The notes below the pieces were generated by a model. That model saw only the letters and a list, made by a program, of their open reading frames with translations, was not told where the DNA came from and did not search any database. A stretch of DNA of 62,909 nucleotides, taken from positions 1-62,909 of the forward strand of contig JAADHJ010000050.1 in NCBI GenBank assembly GCA_013151915.1, given 5' to 3'. The stretch comes from Deltaproteobacteria bacterium. GTDB lineage: Bacteria > BMS3Abin14. Below, in pieces: positions 49,593-57,562 of the stretch. Within the stretch, counting starts at the first letter, position 1. Every line of letters begins with the position of its first letter. The position numbers and the translations under genes were made by a program.

Positions 49593-50601
49593 CGACGTCC
49601 TCTCGGCGCCCCTGACGGTCAACTGGTCCCTTTCCTACAGGTGCAATTTCAACTGCAGGCATTGCTACAGCAGGAACCAGGCCCAAACCTCCCTTTCACT
49701 GGAGGGCATCCTGCCTGTTTTGGACCTGCTTCGGAAAAAGGGCGTGGTATACGTAAACTTCGGCGGGGGTGAGCCACTGCTTTACCCAAATCTTTTCGAA
49801 GTGGTTTCCCATGCGTCTACCGCGGGTCTCAAGGTTGCCATGAACAGCAATGGATACCTTCTGGATGCCGCGGCGGCCGCAAGGATCGCGTCGACAGGGT
49901 TTTCCAGCGTTGGAATCAGCATGGACAGCCCCAGGAGGGAGGTCCATGACCGTTTCAGAAACCAGGAGGGGAGCTTCGACAGAGCCGCAGCCGCCCTGAG
50001 GCATCTCAGGTCGGCGGGGGTGCGCACCACGGTCTCGTGCGTGATCAACCGGGGCAACATGGAGGACTGGGAGGGGATGATTCCAATCTGCCGCGAACTT
50101 GGGGCCTCCACCCTCTATCTCCACAATTACAAATGTATGGGTACAGGGCTGGTGAACATGGGGGAACTGGACCTGTCGCCGGACGAGTGGGGCAGGTTCT
50201 ACCGGCACGCCCTTGAGATACAGGGGGAAGTTGACGATGTCGCCCTCTCATTCGATGACCCCATTATGGCTTCCCTGACGGGGTACGCGCAGGAAAACGC
50301 GGTGCCGGGAAGTACCTGCGGAAAGCTGAGTCTGCATCTGGAACCCAACGGCGACATAACCCCATGCGGTTTCATCCCGATAGTCATCGGGAACATCCTG
50401 TCGGACGATTTCGATGAAATCTGGTTTCATTCCCCTGTTTTGGAGAAGATGAGGTACAAGAATCCTCAGGGTAAATGCGATGGGTGTTCCAGCTACGAAT
50501 CCTGTCTGGGGGGATGTTCGGCCCGTTCTTTCTCCCTCGCCGGGGATTTTGACCACCCGGACCCGCACTGCTGGGTCAAGGGAGCCGGGAATGGTGATTG
50601 A
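49573..50601 (+). CDS. GeoRSP radical SAM/SPASM protein
   Basis: The 342-residue protein has the radical SAM cluster motif CNFNCRHC at about residues 25-32, then NFGGGEPLLYPNLF (GGE), STGFSSVGISMD, and the C-terminal SPASM domain with CGKLSLHLEPNGDITPCGFIP and CDGCSSYESCLGGCSARS, supplying ligands for auxiliary clusters. Such enzymes form thioether, C-C or tyrosine-derived cross-links in peptides. It is the catalytic member of the GeoRSP trio. Its start lies inside the PqqD-like gene, and its stop overlaps the next gene. No matching precursor lies directly beside it, but the peptide at 28418 is a candidate. Confidence 0.9.
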   Translation: MNVKRDSDVLSAPLTVNWSLSYRCNFNCRHCYSRNQAQTSLSLEGILPVLDLLRKKGVVYVNFGGGEPLLYPNLFEVVSHASTAGLKVAMNSNGYLLDAAAAARIASTGFSSVGISMDSPRREVHDRFRNQEGSFDRAAAALRHLRSAGVRTTVSCVINRGNMEDWEGMIPICRELGASTLYLHNYKCMGTGLVNMGELDLSPDEWGRFYRHALEIQGEVDDVALSFDDPIMASLTGYAQENAVPGSTCGKLSLHLEPNGDITPCGFIPIVIGNILSDDFDEIWFHSPVLEKMRYKNPQGKCDGCSSYESCLGGCSARSFSLAGDFDHPDPHCWVKGAGNGD

Positions 50602-51574
50602 CGATATGTCCTGCGATCTCCCATGGAGGATTCATTGGCGCCTGGCGGGGGCGGATCCAGGACCTTATCTCGCCGCGCTCCGTCAGGCCCGCCCCCTTTC
50701 CCTCGTTCTGGAGGTTGACGATCCGGGTGAGGTCCATGCCCTGGGCCTTCCATGGGAAAATACCTCGGTGGTGGTGGTTCTGGAGGGGTGGAGAACGGCC
50801 CCGCGCCCCTTTTCGCTGACAGGGGTCTCGATGTGGGAATTTCCGGTGTCAGGGCTGGAAGAAGCGAAGGCGGCTGAAAAAACGGTTCCGAAGGCGCTGC
50901 CCCCGGGGAGGGTGGCCTTACGCTGGATTCCCGGGAGGGCAAACCTGACGGAGTTTCCCGCCATCCTGGAACTTGTCCATGCTGCCGGGTTCGGCCTTAC
51001 CTTGCCAAACCGTCCGGCGGATGATATCACGGCCCGAAAAGGGGACGATCCGCCCAATTTCGAGGTCTTTGAACAAAATGACCTGTACCGCATGAGGAAA
51101 TCGGCGGATGCCCTGGGGAGCCGGCGCCTCAGGATTCACGATTTTATCCTATCCACCCTCCTGGGAATAGAAGGCCCCGCACCCCAGGGGTGCGGGGCTG
51201 CCGACTCCACCGTCTTCGTTGACGGCAACGGGGTGGTTTTTCCATGTAGCTCTCTTGCGGTCAGGATGGGGAGCCTGGTGGATAAAACCCTTGAGAATAT
51301 TTGGAACAGTCCCATCAGGCGGAGGATACGGAGAGACATTACAGCTTTGCCGTCTGTTTGTGGTGCATGTGACGACCTGCCCCGGTGCCTTGGTGGGTGC
51401 AGGGGCGCTGCGTTCCATACGTACGGGCACTTCGGCGCACCGGATCCCGTGTGTCCGAAGGGGGTAAGGTCCAATGTCCAACGTGATAAAATCAGTCCAG
51501 AGTCCAGAGTCCAGAGAAGGAAAAAACGTACGCGGGGACACGGAGACCAAAAGGATGTCATTGCGAGCGACTGA
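50591..51574 (+). CDS. GeoRSP SPASM-domain protein (no radical SAM motif)
   Basis: The 327-residue protein has no CxxxCxxC and so cannot do radical chemistry by itself. Its C-terminal SPASM module keeps VDGNGVVFPCSSLAVRMG and CGACDDLPRCLGGCRGAAF. This matches the third GeoRSP component, a catalytically reduced paralogue of the upstream enzyme. The start (ATG 50591, AAGGGAG upstream) overlaps the previous gene. The last 35 residues after VCPKGVR are encoded by heptamer array H6 and the element at 51556, so the natural end has been altered. Confidence 0.85.
   Translation: MVIDDMSCDLPWRIHWRLAGADPGPYLAALRQARPLSLVLEVDDPGEVHALGLPWENTSVVVVLEGWRTAPRPFSLTGVSMWEFPVSGLEEAKAAEKTVPKALPPGRVALRWIPGRANLTEFPAILELVHAAGFGLTLPNRPADDITARKGDDPPNFEVFEQNDLYRMRKSADALGSRRLRIHDFILSTLLGIEGPAPQGCGAADSTVFVDGNGVVFPCSSLAVRMGSLVDKTLENIWNSPIRRRIRRDITALPSVCGACDDLPRCLGGCRGAAFHTYGHFGAPDPVCPKGVRSNVQRDKISPESRVQRRKKRTRGHGDQKDVIASD
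51494..51514 (-). repeat. Heptamer array H6 (AGTCCAG x3)
   Basis: Three exact AGTCCAG units in the same orientation as H5, inside the end of the SPASM gene. The GTCCAACGTGATA stretch precedes it as in H5. Confidence 0.85.
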
Positions 51575-51706
51575 AAGGAGCGCGGCAATCTCATGAACCT
51601 GGACGGGATCGCTTCGCATGAGGTCTGCTTACGCCGTTGCTCTGCGGGCTTCCGACTTCGTCTTCCAGACTACGACGGACAAGATGGCGGGACAAGCGCG
51701 ATGACA
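51556..51706. repeat. ~151-bp element with inverted termini
   Basis: Terminal inverted repeat TGTCATTGCG (51556-51565) and CGCGATGACA (51697-51706) match at 9 of 10 positions. The interior has GCAATCTCATG/GGGATCGCTTCGCATG, typical of the widespread GTCATTGCGAGCGA-type repeats. It encodes no protein. It looks like a MITE or decayed mobile repeat, and the upstream gene ends inside it. Confidence 0.65.
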
Positions 51707-51750
51707 AGGACATACTATCCGTTACCCACGTCCTGACCCCGCTGGTTGAT

Positions 51751-51800
51751 CTCTGGACCCTGGACTCTGGACTCCGGACGCTGGACTCTGGACTCTGGAC
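51751..51800 (+). repeat. Heptamer array H7 (CTCTGGA-type)
   Basis: Seven units of CTCTGGA, with CCCTGGA, CTCCGGA and CGCTGGA variants. It lies just before the cysteine desulfurase-like gene and is inverted relative to H5, so H5 and H7 bracket the GeoRSP genes in opposite orientation. Confidence 0.88.
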
Positions 51801-51822
51801 GGTGAAGTAACATGAGGCTGAA

Positions 51823-52989
51823 TTGAAAAAGCGTACGATCTATCTTAACAACGCGGCGACGACATGGCCCAAACCCAGGTGCGTTGTCGAGGCGGTGCTC
51901 CGGGCCATGGAGGATCTGGCTGGGACCCCCGGCAGGGCCGTTACCAGTGGTCTGGAGTGCGAGAGGGCAATATTTCACGCACGGGAGGAGGCGGCACGGT
52001 TCATCGGCGCCTCGGACAGTTCCCGGGTGATCTTCACCCCCAACGCCACGGCGGCGCTGAACCTTGCCATTACCGGTCTTCTCAAAGAGGGAGACCATGT
52101 TGTAACCACTTCCATGGACCATAATTCCGTGGCCCGGCCTCTTAAACGCGCGGCCGATGAAAAAGGTGTTGAGGTCCGACGTCTTGAATTGTCCCCCGCA
52201 GGAACCATGGAGGCTGCGGGGATCATGGACATGATTTCCCCGAATACGCGTCTTATCGTTCTTACGGAGGCCTCCAACGTCACCGGAAGTATCCAACCCG
52301 TCAGGGAGGTCGCCGGAGCTGTCCGGGCCATGGGAGAGAATCGCCCTCTGATCCTGGTTGACGCTGCGCAAACCGCGGGCGTATTGCCTATAAATGTGGA
52401 AGAGGATGGTGTTGACCTTCTCGCCGTGCCGGGGCACAAGTCCCTGTACGGGCCTCAGGGAACCGGGTTCCTGTACATTGCCCCCGGCGTTTCCCTGGAC
52501 CCTCTCATGGAGGGAGGTACCGGGGGCCGGTCGGAGCTGACGCGTCAGCCGGAATCCCTCCCCGACAGGTTCGAGAGCGGCACGCCGAATACTCCCGGTA
52601 TCGTCGCCCTCGGTAAAGCGTTGAAATTCCTATCGGACAGGGGGTTGGAGAAAATCAGGGAGGAGGAGATCAGGCTCATGGATATCCTGATGGACGGCCT
52701 GACCGGCATCAGGGGCGTCGCGCTGTTCGGTCCCCATGACCCCATGAAACGGGTCGGTGTCCTCTCCTTTAATGTGGAGGGAATGGATCCTGCCGAGGTC
52801 GGCTCATTTCTGGAAACGACGAGGGGCATTATTCTACGGGTCGGGCTTCACTGTTCACCACATTCGCACAGGACCATTGGAACCTTTCCGGAAGGCACCG
52901 TCAGGATCAGCACCGGGATATTTAATACCGAGGGCGAAATTATTGAGCTGGTTCAGGGGGTCAAGGATCTCCTGAGGGCCAGGGGATGA
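51823..52989 (+). CDS. Cysteine desulfurase-like PLP enzyme (class V aminotransferase)
   Basis: The 388-residue enzyme has NAATTWPKP near the N terminus, ALNLAITGLLKEGDHVVTT and TSMDHNSVARPL, the PLP lysine in GHKSLYGPQGTGFLYI, and active-site Cys in GLHCSPHSHRTIG. These belong to the SufS/CsdA/SelenoCys-lyase group; the family often annotated as 'cysteine desulfurase family protein' has the same N terminus. It would supply sulphur or selenium from cysteine. The start is TTG at 51823 with GAGG five bases upstream; the ATG at 51811 gives only a four-codon frame. It is followed by DUF3343 and RibF, supporting Se/S handling. Confidence 0.9.
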   Translation: MKKRTIYLNNAATTWPKPRCVVEAVLRAMEDLAGTPGRAVTSGLECERAIFHAREEAARFIGASDSSRVIFTPNATAALNLAITGLLKEGDHVVTTSMDHNSVARPLKRAADEKGVEVRRLELSPAGTMEAAGIMDMISPNTRLIVLTEASNVTGSIQPVREVAGAVRAMGENRPLILVDAAQTAGVLPINVEEDGVDLLAVPGHKSLYGPQGTGFLYIAPGVSLDPLMEGGTGGRSELTRQPESLPDRFESGTPNTPGIVALGKALKFLSDRGLEKIREEEIRLMDILMDGLTGIRGVALFGPHDPMKRVGVLSFNVEGMDPAEVGSFLETTRGIILRVGLHCSPHSHRTIGTFPEGTVRISTGIFNTEGEIIELVQGVKDLLRARG

Positions 52990-52996
52990 GTCCCAG

Positions 52997-53281
52997 GTGA
53001 ACTCCATGATGGGGGAGTTGCTGACGGTTTTCCCCACCACCCATCTGACCTTGACCGCGGAGAAGGTATTTGGGAACGCAGGGTTGAATCACCGCACGAT
53101 CATGAAACCCAGGAGAATAAGCAGTGATTGCGGCCTCGCAATCCGTCTTGATCTTTCGCAGTTGGATCAGGCCCGCGAATTGGTTCAAAGCTCCGGTTGC
53201 CTTCCGGCGACTTTCTATCAATCCGTATCGGGCGGATGGAAGCCGATTCTCCATCTTGAAATCCCGGAGGGTGGGAACTGA
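52997..53281 (+). CDS. DUF3343 Se/S-carrier-like protein
   Basis: The 94-residue protein reads GELLTVFPTTHLTLTAEKVFG, then PRRISSDCGLAIRLDLSQ and CLPATFYQSVSGGWKPIL. It resembles the short DUF3343 family, linked by genome context to selenium metabolism and proposed as a selenium or sulphur carrier. The Cys in SSDCG is a candidate carrier site. The start is GTG at 52997, seven bases after the desulfurase stop. Its last base overlaps the RibF start (TGATG). No selD or selA gene is in the window, so the role is unconfirmed here. Confidence 0.75.
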   Translation: MNSMMGELLTVFPTTHLTLTAEKVFGNAGLNHRTIMKPRRISSDCGLAIRLDLSQLDQARELVQSSGCLPATFYQSVSGGWKPILHLEIPEGGN

Positions 53282-54237
53282 TGGGTGGGTGGAGAAGGTT
53301 CGACGGCCTGAAATCAATCGCGAACAGAACACCGGGTTGTGTGGCGGCCATTGGCAACTTCGATGGGGTTCACGTTGGGCATCAGGAGGTTTTTTCGGCC
53401 GGTATCAGCAGGTCCATCGAGATGGGTCTGCCCTGTATGGTTATCACATTTGATATACATCCCGCCTCGCGTTTGAGGCCGCGGGAAGCTCCATGTGTCA
53501 TCATGACCCTGGAGGATCGCCTCAGAATTATCGCCGGGTTGGGGGTGGATGAAGCGCTGGTTATTCCCTTTGACAAAAACCTCGCCTCCCGGTCCCCGGA
53601 GGAGTTCGCCAGGGAGGTCCTGGTTAAAGGCCTTGGCGCCGAGCAGGTCGTGGCGGGGGAAGGGTGGCGCTTCGGCAGGGACAGATCCGGCGATATGGAC
53701 CTGCTCGCCGAACTGGGAAGTGAGATGGGATTTGGGGTGACGAAAGTCCCGGCCTACACTTATGGCGGTTTTCCTGTGAGCAGCACGAGAATACGGGGAG
53801 CCCTCAACAGAGGAGACGTGGGCCTGGCCCGGAACCTTCTTGGCAGACCCCACTTCATCCGTGGGTCGGTGGACCGGGGAGAGGGGAGAGGGCTTGAACT
53901 CGGATATCCCACCGTCAACCTGGAATGCGGGGAAGTGCTTCTGCCGTCCGGAGGTGTTTACGCGGCCGGATTTTCCTGCGAGGGGAATATTGGTCCCGCC
54001 GCCGTCAATATCGGAAGACGCCCCACCTTCGGATCAGGGCCGACAACTTTCGAGGCCCACCTCTCCGGAATGGAAGGGGACCTCTATGGGAAGGAGATCA
54101 CCATCTTTTTTCTGGCGAGGCTCAGGGATGAGCACCCCTTTCCGGACCAGGAAACGCTCAAGGCCCAGATCGGGAGGGACGTTGAGCGATCGAAACGGTC
54201 CTTTTCCCTATCCGTCATACAGGGAATTCCCCTGTGA
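53281..54237 (+). CDS. ribF: Bifunctional riboflavin kinase/FAD synthetase
   Basis: The 318-residue protein has the FAD synthetase half: AIGNFDGVHVGHQEVF (HxGH-type nucleotide motif), VITFDIHPASRLRPREAP and VAGEGWRFGRDRSGDM, then SSTRIRGALNRGDV. The riboflavin kinase half follows: GRGLELGYPTVNLECGEVLLPSGGVYAAGF and GDLYGKEITIFFLARLRDEHPF. It phosphorylates riboflavin to FMN and adenylates FMN to FAD. The length matches the family. It starts on the overlapping TGATG of the upstream gene. Its stop overlaps an aroE remnant. Confidence 0.96.
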   Translation: MGGWRRFDGLKSIANRTPGCVAAIGNFDGVHVGHQEVFSAGISRSIEMGLPCMVITFDIHPASRLRPREAPCVIMTLEDRLRIIAGLGVDEALVIPFDKNLASRSPEEFAREVLVKGLGAEQVVAGEGWRFGRDRSGDMDLLAELGSEMGFGVTKVPAYTYGGFPVSSTRIRGALNRGDVGLARNLLGRPHFIRGSVDRGEGRGLELGYPTVNLECGEVLLPSGGVYAAGFSCEGNIGPAAVNIGRRPTFGSGPTTFEAHLSGMEGDLYGKEITIFFLARLRDEHPFPDQETLKAQIGRDVERSKRSFSLSVIQGIPL

Positions 54238-54353
54238 CCGAGGGAATTCAAAGGGGTGAATTCGGTCTTATCGGGTTTCCGGTGGGACATTCCCTCTCCC
54301 CGGCCATTTTTCAGGGTGCTTTCCGTGAAGATGCATGGGGACAGGACCGCTGA
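54234..54353 (+). pseudogene. aroE: Truncated shikimate dehydrogenase (aroE) remnant
   Basis: A 39-residue frame begins at a GTG overlapping the ribF stop (GTGA). It contains FGLIGFPVGHSLSPAIFQGAF, given here in parts as FGLIGFPVGHS and LSPAIFQGAF. This is the shikimate-binding N terminus of AroE (GNPVGHSLSPA-type). The frame ends at TGA 54351-54353, some 230 residues short of a normal enzyme, and no further AroE sequence lies before pilB. It is a relic of an aroE-pil arrangement. Confidence 0.8.
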
Positions 54354-54392
54354 ATTCATGCCCGCCGTCCCGGGGACGGTTCGTGGATAAGC

Positions 54393-54422
54393 TTGACAAA
54401 ATTGCGGTTCTGAAGATAGCCT
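54393..54422 (+). promoter_or_regulatory. Likely sigma-70 promoter of the pil operon
   Basis: TTGACA with an 18-base spacer to TAGCCT, about 50 bases before the pilB ATG. The -35 is perfect, the -10 weak. A perfect 18-base palindrome (GGGTTTCCCGGGAAACCC, near 54437-54454) lies just before the ribosome binding site and would form a hairpin in the 5' UTR, possibly modulating pilB translation. Confidence 0.45.
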
Positions 54423-54471
54423 ATGGGGCGAAGAACGGGTTTCCCGGGAAACCCATAAGGAGAGGAGTTAA

Positions 54472-56259
54472 ATGTCTGCAGCCAGGCTGGGAGAGATGCT
54501 CGTAAGGGCCAAACTGATCGATGAGGAGCAGCTCAAACAGGCTCTCGAGGAACAGAGCAAATCCGGTGGCAGGCTTGGCTACAACCTCGCCAAGCTTGAT
54601 ATCCTGAGCGAGGCTGACGTTGTCGCTTTTCTGAGCAAGCAATACGGGGTGCCTTCCATTAATCTTGCCGAGTTCGAGATCGAGCCCAGCATTCTCAAGC
54701 TTATTCCCGGGAAAACGGCCAAAAAATACCAGTTGATTCCCATCAGCCGCACCGGTGGGACACTGACCCTCGCCATGGCCGATCCGACCAATGTCTTTGC
54801 CCTCGATGATATCAAATTCATGACCGGATACAACGTCGAGCCGGTGGTCGCCTCCGAGACGGCCATCGAGGATGCGATAATGAAGTACTATGAATCGAGC
54901 GGATTCGGGACGGGGAAGGCCCAGATCGATTCAACGGATTATAACCTTGATGATGCGGACTACAGCGGATTCGACGGGGAAATGGAGGCCGGGCCGCTTC
55001 TGGACGTTGAAGAGTTCGACAACCTTGTACAGGGCGCTGTTGACGATGTGGAGGTTATTGAGGACGAACCGGACATACTGACCGGTGAGGTGGATGCTCC
55101 CATCGTCAAGCTGGTAAACGGCTTCCTGATCAAAGCCTACAAGATGAAGGTCAGCGACGTCCATGTTGAACCGTATGAAAAAGTCATGAGAATTCGTTAC
55201 CGGCTCGATGGTGTCTGCAAGACCATGATGAACCTGCCGCTGAAGATTCGCAATGCGGTGATTTCCAGGATAAAAATCATGTCGAAGCTGGATATCGCGG
55301 AGAGACGGTTGCCCCAGGACGGCCGGATCAAGATGAAGCTTGGGCGCAGAGCCGAGGTCGACTTCAGAGTTTCCGTTCTCCCCACCCTTTTCGGGGAAAA
55401 GATCGTTCTCCGGCTGTTAGACAAGTCCAACCTTCAGCTCGACATGACCAAGCTTGGTTTCGAGGAGGGATCCCTTGCCCATTTCAAGGAGGCCATCCAC
55501 AAACCGTTCGGTATGGTTCTGGTGACCGGTCCAACCGGCAGTGGTAAAACCACCACCCTCTATTCGGCTTTGGCTGAGCTCAATACCGAGGACGTGAATA
55601 TCATGACGGCCGAGGACCCCGTCGAGTTCAACCTCATGGGGATCAATCAGGTCCAGATGCACGACGAAATCGGTCTGAATTTCGCTGCGGCCCTCCGCTC
55701 TTTCCTCCGGCAGGACCCTGACATCATTCTCGTGGGTGAGATCAGGGATTACGAGACCGCCGAGATAGGAATCAAGGCCGCCCTCACGGGGCATATGGTT
55801 CTCTCGACCCTTCACACAAATGACGCGCCATCTACGATCAACAGGCTCCTTAACATGGGCATCGAACCGTTTTTGGTTGCCTCGTCCGTCATTATGGTAG
55901 TGGCACAGAGACTTGCCCGCCGCGTCTGCGAGTCCTGCAAGCAGGTGGTCGAAGTGCCGGAGAAGGCACTGATTGACATAGGGTTCTCCCCCGGGGAGGC
56001 CAAGGGGATTACCTGTTACAAGGGCGAGGGATGTACGGCCTGTGGCGGGACGGGGTACAAGGGAAGGATCGCCCTCTACGAGGTCATGGCCGTGGACGAT
56101 GATATAAAGGATGTTATCCTGAAGGGCGGAACGACCTTCGAGATCAAGGACGCGGCGATCCGCGCCGGGATGTTGACCCTCAGGAGGAGCGGACTTACGA
56201 AGATCAAGGAAGGAGTCACCACCATCGAGGAGGTCCTCAGGGTGACCTTTGGAGACTAA
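54472..56259 (+). CDS. pilB: Type IV pilus extension ATPase PilB
   Basis: The 595-residue motor ATPase has a GspE/MshEN N-terminal domain (RLGEMLVRAKLIDEEQL, then RLGYNLAKLDILSEADVVAF) of the type that binds c-di-GMP in some relatives. The ATPase core follows: GPTGSGKTTT (Walker A), RQDPDIILVGEIRDYETAEI (Walker B/Asp-box region), STLHTNDAPSTINRL (His box) and a zinc site with CESCKQ and CTACGG. It assembles pilin from the inner membrane. AAGGAGAGGAG precedes the ATG. It is the first pil gene. The aroE remnant upstream shows this locus has been rearranged. Confidence 0.97.
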   Translation: MSAARLGEMLVRAKLIDEEQLKQALEEQSKSGGRLGYNLAKLDILSEADVVAFLSKQYGVPSINLAEFEIEPSILKLIPGKTAKKYQLIPISRTGGTLTLAMADPTNVFALDDIKFMTGYNVEPVVASETAIEDAIMKYYESSGFGTGKAQIDSTDYNLDDADYSGFDGEMEAGPLLDVEEFDNLVQGAVDDVEVIEDEPDILTGEVDAPIVKLVNGFLIKAYKMKVSDVHVEPYEKVMRIRYRLDGVCKTMMNLPLKIRNAVISRIKIMSKLDIAERRLPQDGRIKMKLGRRAEVDFRVSVLPTLFGEKIVLRLLDKSNLQLDMTKLGFEEGSLAHFKEAIHKPFGMVLVTGPTGSGKTTTLYSALAELNTEDVNIMTAEDPVEFNLMGINQVQMHDEIGLNFAAALRSFLRQDPDIILVGEIRDYETAEIGIKAALTGHMVLSTLHTNDAPSTINRLLNMGIEPFLVASSVIMVVAQRLARRVCESCKQVVEVPEKALIDIGFSPGEAKGITCYKGEGCTACGGTGYKGRIALYEVMAVDDDIKDVILKGGTTFEIKDAAIRAGMLTLRRSGLTKIKEGVTTIEEVLRVTFGD

Positions 56260-56261
56260 GA

Positions 56262-56310
56262 TTGATTGGGTCGTAAAAAGTCCGTTTATGGCTTTTTACG
56301 AAGTCATCAA
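56262..56310 (+). repeat. Truncated stacked-hairpin element, remnant R9
   Basis: Two outer parts remain: TTGATTGGGTCGTAAAAAGTC and CTTTTTACGAAGTCATCAA. The middle hairpins are deleted, leaving a shorter inverted-repeat element between pilB and pilT. Confidence 0.8.
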
Positions 56311-56367
56311 AATTGATTTCCGGCCATGCAGCCTGTCGGCCCGGGGAGATGGAGGAAAACTGAAATT

Positions 56368-57498
56368 ATGGACCATGTGAAGCAGGACGACGGGTCCGGG
56401 TCGGATAACGCCCAGGAGGTGCCGGGCATCCATCAGATGCTGAAATTCATGGTGGAGAACACCGCCAGCGATCTTCACATTACCCCCGGAACCCCACCAC
56501 AGTTTCGAATAGACGGAGAGCTACGGCCCCTCAACGTGCCCGCCCTTGGTCCAACGGATACAAAAAATATCGCCTATAGCCTGCTTACCGACGCCCAGAA
56601 ACACACCTTCGAGGAAAGCAAGGATCTGGACTTTTCCTTCGGGATCAAGGGCCTGTCGAGGTTCAGGGCCAACGTGTTCCAGACGCGGGGGTCGGTTGGG
56701 CTTGCCATCAGAACCATCCCCTTCGAGATCATGACCTTTGAATTTCTTGGGCTTCCCAAAGTCGTGGAGAATCTGACCAAGAAGCCGAAAGGCCTGATCC
56801 TGGTCACAGGGCCTACCGGGAGTGGAAAGTCCACTACCCTCGCCGCCATCATCGACCGCATCAACTCCACCCGCCACGAGCATATTATTACCGTTGAGGA
56901 CCCTATCGAATTTCTACATCCCCACAAAAGCTGTGTGGTAAACCAGCGGGAGGTGGGAGCGGATACGGAGTCCTTCAAAAAAGCCCTGAAATACATTCTT
57001 CGCCAGGACCCGGATATTGTTCTCATCGGGGAGATGAGGGACCTGGAGACCATTGAGGCGGCGCTGACAGTCGCCGAGACCGGCCACCTGGTTTTCGGCA
57101 CCCTTCACACCAACAGTTGTGTCCAGACGATTAACCGGATCCTCGACGTGTTCCCCCCGTACCAACAGCCACAGATCCGGGCCCAGCTGTCCTTTGTCCT
57201 CGAGGGAGTTCTCTCCCAGACCCTCATCCCAAAAAAGACCGGCGGCCGGATTCTGGGGCTGGAGATCATGGTTCCCAACGCCGCCATCCGGAACCTTATC
57301 CGGGAGGACAAGATCCACCAGATCTACTCGAGCATGCAGGTCGGGCAAACCAAATTCGGGATGCAGACCATGAATCAGTCTCTCCTGGATCTGTACCAGA
57401 AGGGAATCATTGCTTTGGACGAGGCCCTGGGACGTACTGCCCATCCTGAAGAGATGCGCCAGATGCTCATCCAGGCCGGGGTGAGCCTGGGAGCGTAG
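56368..57498 (+). CDS. pilT: Type IV pilus retraction ATPase PilT
   Basis: The 376-residue ATPase opens with VENTASDLHITPGTPPQFRIDGEL, the PilT N-terminal motif, then GPTGSGKSTTLAAI (Walker A), LRQDPDIVLIGEMRDLETIEA (split here: LRQDPDIVLIGEM, DLETIEA), GTLHTNSCVQTINRI (His box) and EMRQMLIQAGV. It drives pilus retraction for twitching motility and uptake. The ATG at 56368 follows GGAGG by about 12 bases; an upstream in-frame ATG at 56326 is also possible. It lies between remnant R9 and pilC. Confidence 0.95.
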   Translation: MDHVKQDDGSGSDNAQEVPGIHQMLKFMVENTASDLHITPGTPPQFRIDGELRPLNVPALGPTDTKNIAYSLLTDAQKHTFEESKDLDFSFGIKGLSRFRANVFQTRGSVGLAIRTIPFEIMTFEFLGLPKVVENLTKKPKGLILVTGPTGSGKSTTLAAIIDRINSTRHEHIITVEDPIEFLHPHKSCVVNQREVGADTESFKKALKYILRQDPDIVLIGEMRDLETIEAALTVAETGHLVFGTLHTNSCVQTINRILDVFPPYQQPQIRAQLSFVLEGVLSQTLIPKKTGGRILGLEIMVPNAAIRNLIREDKIHQIYSSMQVGQTKFGMQTMNQSLLDLYQKGIIALDEALGRTAHPEEMRQMLIQAGVSLGA

Positions 57499-57562
57499 TT
57501 TATGCCTGTTTGCCGAACAGCCGCGGCCGACTGACCCGCACCCTTAATTAGGGAGGTAATTG

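Noticed and set aside
51556-51706. RNA gene or small CDS in the inverted-terminus element
   Set aside because: It matches a common dispersed GTCATTGCGAGCGA-type repeat with terminal inverted repeats; no promoter or coding signal.
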